Source: JAJDYQ01 sp942491945
GTDB lineage: Bacteria > Pseudomonadota > Gammaproteobacteria > JAJDYQ01
Assembly: GCA_942491945.1 (NCBI GenBank)
Contig: CALODD010000102.1
Span: forward strand, 1 to 37,633
Direction: 5' to 3'
DNA length: 37,633 nucleotides
Of this stretch, positions 32,669 through 37,633 are shown one piece after another (positions within the stretch are counted from its first letter, which is position 1; each line of letters opens with the position of its first letter). A model generated the notes under the pieces. The model did not search any database. It saw nothing but the letters and a program-made list of their open reading frames with translations, and was not told where the DNA came from. A program made the position numbers and the translations under genes.

Positions 32669-33716
32669 TCAACAGCAAACAAAGTCCCGATTTGAAGTGA
32701 TTGTTCACTTTTTGCGCTGGTGGCGTCATGAGCTATCAGAGTTGTTGCCTGCTTCAGTGCGTCGTTTATGGAGTACTGCTCGTACCTCGTTGCATGTCTT
32801 TATTCAGCAGGATTCCGTCATCTATAGAAAATACATCGATGGTAATGAAGCAGATACTGAAACAGACCTGGGTTCGCTCCAACGTGAATGTACGCCAGTT
32901 ATCGTGCATGTACCTGAGGCAATGGTGTTGACCCGACAGATGCAGCTTCCCGCCGCTGCACGAGAAAATTTATACCAGGTACTGGGTTTTGAAATGGATC
33001 GTCATACGCCGTTTAAATCAGATCAGGTTTATTATGCATTTGATACAAACAAAGCGAATTCGAATAAAGACACCATTGATGTCTCGTTGAGCTGGGTGAT
33101 TAAAGCTAATATTGACCAGGCGCTATCGGCTCTGAGTGACTGGAAATTGCATGAAAAGCAAACCGAGCTGGATAAGCAAACAGGTGAAGTTCGAATACGC
33201 CTGCATTCTGGCGAATATAGTTCGGCAGCAGTCAGACGATCGGGGTTATTGCCTATAGCTGTTTCAATGTCTTTGCTTCTGGCAATTATTGTCTTGCCGT
33301 TCTGGAAGCAGAACGAGCATTTACAGGAATTGCAGGCCGAGCTGGACAAAATGACCCAAAACGCATCATCAGCTGAGCAACTGCAGGCAAATGTCGATAC
33401 GCACGCCGCGTTATTGCAGTACATCTATCAAAAGCAGCAGGCATCCCCCGGCATGTTAAAGATTCTTAATGAGTTGAGTCAGCTTATCCCTGATTCGACC
33501 TGGGTAAAGAGACTGGATGTTAGAAATAGTGTTGTGCATATCCAGGGTGAGTCTACTGAGGCGTCTTCATTGATTGGAGTGCTGGAAAGTGCCGACAGTT
33601 TTTCGAATGTTCGTTTTGAATCGCCGGTGACTCAGGACTCGATTAAGCAAGTGGAAAACTTTCAGATTGCTATGGATATCGATACTGATGTGATTAATGC
33701 AGGTGCTGTGCAGTGA
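32661..33716 (+). CDS. gspL: Type II secretion protein GspL (PilN-like form)
   Basis: Bitopic inner-membrane protein linking GspE to GspM. It has 351 residues: a cytoplasmic part of about 190 residues with the actin-like subdomain remnant (PVIVHVPEAMVLTRQMQLPA, LYQVLGFEMDRHTPFKSDQV), one membrane segment near 195-214, a coiled region (LQELQAELDKMTQNASSAEQ) and a periplasmic ferredoxin-like domain (LNELSQLIPDSTWVKRLDVR). This resembles the PilN-fused GspL of Xps-type systems rather than the longer Out/Eps GspL. ATG 32661 overlaps gspK by eight bases and the gene ends overlapping gspM. Confidence 0.9.
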   Translation: MSDQQQTKSRFEVIVHFLRWWRHELSELLPASVRRLWSTARTSLHVFIQQDSVIYRKYIDGNEADTETDLGSLQRECTPVIVHVPEAMVLTRQMQLPAAARENLYQVLGFEMDRHTPFKSDQVYYAFDTNKANSNKDTIDVSLSWVIKANIDQALSALSDWKLHEKQTELDKQTGEVRIRLHSGEYSSAAVRRSGLLPIAVSMSLLLAIIVLPFWKQNEHLQELQAELDKMTQNASSAEQLQANVDTHAALLQYIYQKQQASPGMLKILNELSQLIPDSTWVKRLDVRNSVVHIQGESTEASSLIGVLESADSFSNVRFESPVTQDSIKQVENFQIAMDIDTDVINAGAVQ

Positions 33717-34354
33717 AGATGACACAAATGCAGAGTCGGATGCTGGCTATCCTGATATTGTTATTGTTATTGGGATTAGTGCTGGTCACGGTTGTCATGC
33801 CTTTGAGTCAGTATTATCAGGCTAAACAGGACAGGCTGTATCAAATGCAGCGCCATGTGCAGATTCTACGTCGTCAGGCTATAGCTGCAGAAAATAATCA
33901 GCAACATCTTGAACAATGGCAGGCTGGCGGCGGGATTGGTCGTTATCTGTTTGCCAATGAATCACATGGCGTCGCTGCTGCGCGTCTTCAGGAACGGATC
34001 AAGAAAATTGTGGTCGATGGTGGTGGCCAGTTACTGAGTACACAAACTCTCCCTGCCGCGAATGAAGCCGACCTGGTGCAGATTGGTGTTAACTTTAAAA
34101 TTAGATCTACGGTTAGTGTTATAAAGACATTGATGCTCGAGCTGGAAGGTGGGCAGCCTTTACTGTTTGCTGATGAATTCAGCGTTAATCATCAGGCGAT
34201 TCATCGTACCCGTGCTTCACGTTCACGATCAATAGCTCGTATGACGGGCAGAAATGAAGTTGAATTTCAGATGAGTGTTATCGGTTATATGTTGGCTGAA
34301 AACTTGCGTCAACAAAATCAGGTGTCACTTAACCCGCAGTCCGGGAATAACTAG
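33713..34354 (+). CDS. gspM: Type II secretion protein GspM
   Basis: 213-residue inner-membrane partner of GspL. A single membrane segment (about 9-30) is followed by a periplasmic coiled region and a ferredoxin-like domain (VAAARLQERIKKIVVDGGGQ, SVIKTLMLELEGGQPLLFAD). The start is GTG 33713, overlapping the gspL stop by GTGA; ATG 33719 is an in-frame alternative. Sequence conservation in this family is low, so the name rests partly on position. Confidence 0.87.
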   Translation: MKMTQMQSRMLAILILLLLLGLVLVTVVMPLSQYYQAKQDRLYQMQRHVQILRRQAIAAENNQQHLEQWQAGGGIGRYLFANESHGVAAARLQERIKKIVVDGGGQLLSTQTLPAANEADLVQIGVNFKIRSTVSVIKTLMLELEGGQPLLFADEFSVNHQAIHRTRASRSRSIARMTGRNEVEFQMSVIGYMLAENLRQQNQVSLNPQSGNN

Positions 34355-34357
34355 GCT

Positions 34358-34951
34358 ATGTTGAATCTCGAAAAAATATTCAGCAGCGTCTGGTGGCCCG
34401 TGCCCCTGCTGTGTCTTGTGCTCGCTCTACAGTACTATTATCTATCTGAGCCGCCTGAGCTTTCTTCCGGTTCTAATAAGCCCCAGGCTGATGAATTTCA
34501 GTTGCCACAGCTAAAAGAGCTTAACCCCAGAGACTATACTGCAATCACTACCCGGCCACTGTTTCATAAGTCACGCCGTCCCCAGCTTGACGTAGTCTTA
34601 AGCAGTACGCCGACTAAAGCGACCAGTACCGTCTCGCGCCTGACACCTGACCATCTGCAGTTGACGGCCATTATCATTACCAGTGAAAAGCGTTTTGCTA
34701 TATTTCAGGACACCATAAAGCGGACGCGGGTAAAAGGTCTTGAAGGTGACCAATTAGGTAGCTGGTTGTTAAAAACTATTAAACCAGCCGAAGTAGTATT
34801 AACTCGAGACCAGAAAACGCATACCATTCAACTGAGGGATAACAAGGCTCGCGAGTCTGAGAATAAGCGTGGGTCGAATACCAGGCGAGCGCAGAGCAGG
34901 GCGAGCCAACCTCGAGAAGTACGTCGGCCAAGAAGGCAGGTAACTCAATAA
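34358..34951 (+). CDS. gspN: Type II secretion protein N (XpsN/GspC-like)
   Basis: 197-residue bitopic protein: a short cytoplasmic N-terminus, a membrane segment (about 12-29) and a periplasmic domain with the homology-region motif ITTRPLFHKSRRP found in GspC and XpsN, then LQLTAIIITSEKRFAIFQD. There is no PDZ or coiled C-terminal domain; the end is very basic and low in complexity (about 165-197, many Arg, Ser, Gln). In Xanthomonas, XpsN takes the role of GspC, linking the inner-membrane platform to the secretin. Position between gspM and gspD supports this. Only three bases separate it from gspM. Confidence 0.78.
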   Translation: MLNLEKIFSSVWWPVPLLCLVLALQYYYLSEPPELSSGSNKPQADEFQLPQLKELNPRDYTAITTRPLFHKSRRPQLDVVLSSTPTKATSTVSRLTPDHLQLTAIIITSEKRFAIFQDTIKRTRVKGLEGDQLGSWLLKTIKPAEVVLTRDQKTHTIQLRDNKARESENKRGSNTRRAQSRASQPREVRRPRRQVTQ

Positions 34952-35016
34952 TAAAGGGTGTTCACAAGTATGATTGATGTCAGTCATATGGCATTGTGAG
35001 CAGAGAGAGGAGCAAG

Positions 35017-35067
35017 ATGAAACACTGTAATAGTTGTAATTATTGGGTAACTCGTGTTTTATCTTGA
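35017..35067 (+). CDS. Possible 16-residue leader peptide upstream of gspD
   Basis: ATG 35017 has a strong ribosome binding site (AGGAG, 35008-35012, in a GAGAGAGGAG run) and is followed by a short frame encoding MKHCNSCNYWVTRVLS, ended by TGA. It includes a Cys-x-x-Cys pair. It may be a translated leader for the secretin or chance; only the signal strength supports it. Confidence 0.3.
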   Translation: MKHCNSCNYWVTRVLS

Positions 35068-35133
35068 TTAGATGGTAATGCTTAATCGCCAAAGTACATG
35101 ATAAATAAGACAAAAATTACAATATCTAGCGGG

Positions 35134-35171
35134 CTGGATTTCCCTTTCGGGGAATATTCAATCGCTTCCAG
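35134..35171 (+). promoter_or_regulatory. Hairpin in the gspD leader with a possible competitor for the ribosome binding site
   Basis: CTGGA (35134-35138) pairs with TCCAG (35167-35171), enclosing TTCCC-TTTC-GGGAA (35140-35154). The segment TTTCCC (35139-35144) is also exactly complementary to GGGAAA (35074+100 = 35174-35179), part of the gspD ribosome binding site. Two exclusive folds are therefore possible, one of which hides the site. Confidence 0.4.
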
Positions 35172-35183
35172 TGGGGAAACTTC

Positions 35184-37397
35184 ATGCGATTAGGCTTGCG
35201 GTTATTATTGCTAGGTATCGCTGTTTTACCACTGGCCTGTAGCTCCACAGGAGAAAAGCCGGTGGCCTCTGCAGTTGAGGAGGTTGAGACTGCAACACAG
35301 GATTCAGAAGAAGTAGCCAGTCAGTCTGCTGAGGCGTCTGGAACCATGATGCAGCCGACAGAGGACAGGTCACTTACAGCAAACCAAAGGCAGTCAGCTT
35401 CTGGTTTCTATCAGGCGGGCGATGGTCGATTCGTTAACAATGTCCCCCAACAGCGTCGCAGGGCAGGCTCTGATGGTGATATTACACTGAATTTTGAAGG
35501 GACCTCGATAGCCGAGGTGGTGAAGGTCATTCTGGGTGATATTCTGGGAGAGAATTACATTATCGACCCTAAAGTTCAGGGAAGTGTGACACTGCAGACT
35601 AGCCGCCCGATACCAGTTGATGCCTTATTGTCGACGTTAGAGTTACTGCTAGGAAATAATCAGGCGGCCCTGATTCGTAAGGGTGGTTTATATCAGGTAG
35701 TTCCAGCCAATAATGCAGCGAGAAACGGAATAATCAGTGCTGCAGGCAGTGCGAATGGTGCATTACCAGCCGGTTATCAGGTACAGGTGGTTCCTTTGCG
35801 GTATATCGCTGTTGAGGAAATGGAAAAAATTCTCGCGCCTCTGAGTGATAAAACCAACATCCTTAAGGTCGATAAAAACAGAAACCTCCTTATTCTTGCT
35901 GGGACTGTAGAAGACCTGCGCAATCTGAGTCGTACAATTAATACCTTTGACGTGGACTGGCTGGCCGGAATGTCTTTTGCATTGTTTACGCCTGAATATG
36001 TCGATGCCAAGACATTAGTTAAAGAGCTGGAGTTTGTGTTCGGTCGTGAGTCTGGTGGTGTGCTTGCCGGCCTGGTCAGAATTGTTCCCATTGAGCGTTT
36101 GAACTCATTACTGGTTGTTACTCCCAGAGCAAGTTATCTGAATCAGGTTCGACAATGGGTCGAGCGTCTAGATCTGGAAACGGCAGGCAGTGGACGCAGA
36201 CTGTTTATATATCCCGTTCAAAACGGCAAAGCCGATGAGCTGGCGCAGGCATTGAGTGATATTTTTAGTTCTTCCGGTCAGAGTGACGATATCCCGCGTC
36301 CAGCATTAGCACCTGGGCTAGAACCGGTGGAGATTGGATCAACACAAAAGACGGGTGAAGCGTCTGCGAAGGATAATAATGAGGCTGCTCCGAGCGCGGC
36401 ACCAACTGTTGCGTCCGATGATGGTCTGGTTATCGAAGATGGGACATCGGTTCGTTTTATTGCAGACAAGGTGAATAATGCATTGCTGATCATGGCAACC
36501 ACCGGTGAATACCGGATGGTCAAGGCTGCTCTGGAAAAAATGGATATTGTGCCGCTTCAGGTTCTGATTGAAGCGACAATTGCAGAGATTACTCTGACTG
36601 ACGACCTTCAGCATGGTCTTCAATGGTATTTCAAAAATAGTGGTGGCAGCCGGACTGGAAGTGGTGTCCTTGATCTGGGTAGTGGTCTTATTGGTGGTGC
36701 GCTCCCCGCTGTTCCTGTCAGTAATTCATTTTCTTATTCCATTACCTCTGCTGGCGCAGTTCGAGCGCTTCTGACGGCAAAGGCAACGGAATCCAAAGTC
36801 GATATCATTTCTTCGCCATCATTGATGGTACTTAATAATCAAAAAGCCGTTATTCAGGTAGGTGATGAAGTCGCGATCCAGACGCAGGGGCAAAGTACGA
36901 CGGGTGGTACAGTGTTGAATTCATTTGAATACCGTACGACGGGCATCATGCTATCGGTGACGCCGCGCGTGAATGCTGGTGGTCTGATCACCATGGAGAT
37001 TGAACAAGAAGCCAGTAATATCGGTACAACGACGGGTGTGGGCGGTAATCCTACGATTACACAGCGTAAGATTCAGAGTGTCATCGCGGTGCAGAGCGGT
37101 GAAACGGTTGTACTCGGCGGGCTCATCGATGAGCGTAAAGAGGACACTCGCCGTGGTGTGCCTGTATTGCATACCTTGCCAGTTGTCGGTCATCTGTTTG
37201 GTGAAACTGTTGATAACAGTACCCGAAAGGAGCTTGTTGTTCTGTTGACCCCAAGGGCGCTCAATACAGCTGCTGATGCCAAGGCAGTAACCGAAGAGTT
37301 CCGGAATAAAATGCAGGGTTTAAGGCCATTTAAGGTGCGCATGCGTGAAGATAACGAATATCCAGGTCTGAAAATGGAGCGTTCTATCCAACGTTAG
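35184..37397 (+). CDS. gspD: Type II secretion outer-membrane secretin GspD (lipoprotein)
   Basis: Forms the outer-membrane channel. The 737-residue precursor has a lipoprotein signal with lipobox LPLAC and Cys19; Ser at +2 predicts outer-membrane sorting, so no separate GspS pilotin may be needed, as reported for XpsD. After a Glu/Ser/Thr-rich linker, N0 begins near 98 (ITLNFEGTSIAEVVKVILGD), then N1-N3 (VVPLRYIAVEEMEKILAPLS, FIYPVQNGKADELAQALSDI), with a low-complexity insert at about 355-420 inside the N3 region. The secretin domain has SPSLMVLNNQKAVIQVGDEV and ends VPVLHTLPVVGHLFG and LVVLLTPR. The start is ATG 35184 with GGGGA at 35173-35177. It is last in the operon, behind a 232-base gap. 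Confidence 0.97.
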   Translation: MRLGLRLLLLGIAVLPLACSSTGEKPVASAVEEVETATQDSEEVASQSAEASGTMMQPTEDRSLTANQRQSASGFYQAGDGRFVNNVPQQRRRAGSDGDITLNFEGTSIAEVVKVILGDILGENYIIDPKVQGSVTLQTSRPIPVDALLSTLELLLGNNQAALIRKGGLYQVVPANNAARNGIISAAGSANGALPAGYQVQVVPLRYIAVEEMEKILAPLSDKTNILKVDKNRNLLILAGTVEDLRNLSRTINTFDVDWLAGMSFALFTPEYVDAKTLVKELEFVFGRESGGVLAGLVRIVPIERLNSLLVVTPRASYLNQVRQWVERLDLETAGSGRRLFIYPVQNGKADELAQALSDIFSSSGQSDDIPRPALAPGLEPVEIGSTQKTGEASAKDNNEAAPSAAPTVASDDGLVIEDGTSVRFIADKVNNALLIMATTGEYRMVKAALEKMDIVPLQVLIEATIAEITLTDDLQHGLQWYFKNSGGSRTGSGVLDLGSGLIGGALPAVPVSNSFSYSITSAGAVRALLTAKATESKVDIISSPSLMVLNNQKAVIQVGDEVAIQTQGQSTTGGTVLNSFEYRTTGIMLSVTPRVNAGGLITMEIEQEASNIGTTTGVGGNPTITQRKIQSVIAVQSGETVVLGGLIDERKEDTRRGVPVLHTLPVVGHLFGETVDNSTRKELVVLLTPRALNTAADAKAVTEEFRNKMQGLRPFKVRMREDNEYPGLKMERSIQR

Positions 37398-37517
37398 TGG
37401 TGAGTTTTGACGACCGCGCAGCACTATAGTATCTAGAATATCTCTTTTAATTTCTCTTCATCTAAATTTCTCTGAGAATTTCTGGGGGAACTTTCCTTAG
37501 TGATTTCACTCTATTTG

Positions 37518-37551
37518 TAAGCAGTATGTGCAGATTTGCACATACTGCTTA
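37518..37551. repeat. Perfect 15-base inverted repeat downstream of gspD
   Basis: TAAGCAGTATGTGCA (37518-37532), GATT, TGCACATACTGCTTA (37537-37551). The stem is perfect but not followed by a T run, so a classical intrinsic terminator is unlikely. It could be an mRNA-end hairpin, an operator or a dispersed palindromic unit. The remaining bases to 37633 show no gene that I can support. Confidence 0.65.
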
Positions 37552-37633
37552 TGCCTATGGCGAATTCGGTGTAATTGTTTTGTTAATCAATAAGTTACCG
37601 TGAATTTTGTCAATGCCACCAATGTAAACAATT

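Noticed and set aside
34952..35183. Known riboswitch (for example a cyclic di-GMP aptamer) in the gspD leader
   Set aside because: I could not find the conserved cores of the riboswitch classes I know; only a hairpin and a mini-ORF are visible.

Overview
This window reads as the chromosome of a gammaproteobacterium. The evidence is the conserved order CNNM/CorC-like gene, ypjD, ffh, (one insertion), rpsP-rimM-trmD-rplS; an XerD of exactly 298 residues next to dsbC; a FdxA-type 7Fe ferredoxin; Hsp15 after htpG; and a type II secretion operon in the order known from Xanthomonas xps. Base composition looks moderate (not computed). A secreted Asn/Gly/Trp/Pro-rich protein resembling sulfur globule proteins hints at a sulfur-oxidising or related lineage, but I cannot name the genus. 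I see no tRNA, rRNA, CRISPR array, insertion sequence or prophage. No gene-free stretch exceeds 300 bases.

Layout. 1-2055: the 3' two thirds of an RND efflux permease. 2169-5001: a small membrane histidine kinase, a Bcp/PrxQ-like peroxiredoxin, a Sel1/SH3 secreted protein and PdxH. 5017-8245 (minus strand): an FHA-domain protein, a CNNM/CorC-like transporter and YpjD, divergent from ffh. 8359-12829: the SRP/ribosome block, interrupted between ffh and rpsP by the sulfur-globule-like gene, which has its own strong promoter, a palindromic operator-like element and a terminator. 12885-15756: a DNA alkyltransferase, htpG behind a heat-shock-type promoter, and Hsp15. 15784-17339 (minus): a GST and a stand-alone Cache-like membrane protein. 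17405-20196 (plus): L,D-transpeptidase-like protein, thioredoxin, XerD, DsbC. 20249-21454 (minus): ferredoxin and CnoX.

21563-26599 (minus) is the most unusual part: a secreted protein with three Cys-rich FecR-like repeats and a long proline tail, a membrane-anchored FecR-TPR protein, and a CHASE2 hybrid histidine kinase. They read in one direction and are divergent from the secretion operon. I propose that they form an envelope-sensing module; the individual domains are known, but the triplicated Cys-rich protein is not one I recognise.

26842-37397 (plus): a complete-looking type II secretion operon gspE-F-G-H-I-J-K-L-M-N-D, tightly packed with start/stop overlaps. It has no classical GspC but does have an XpsN-like protein. 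The last gene, the lipoprotein secretin, is preceded by a 232-base leader with a 16-codon mini-ORF and a hairpin that could compete for the secretin ribosome binding site. Prepilin peptidase (gspO/pilD) is not in the window and must be elsewhere.
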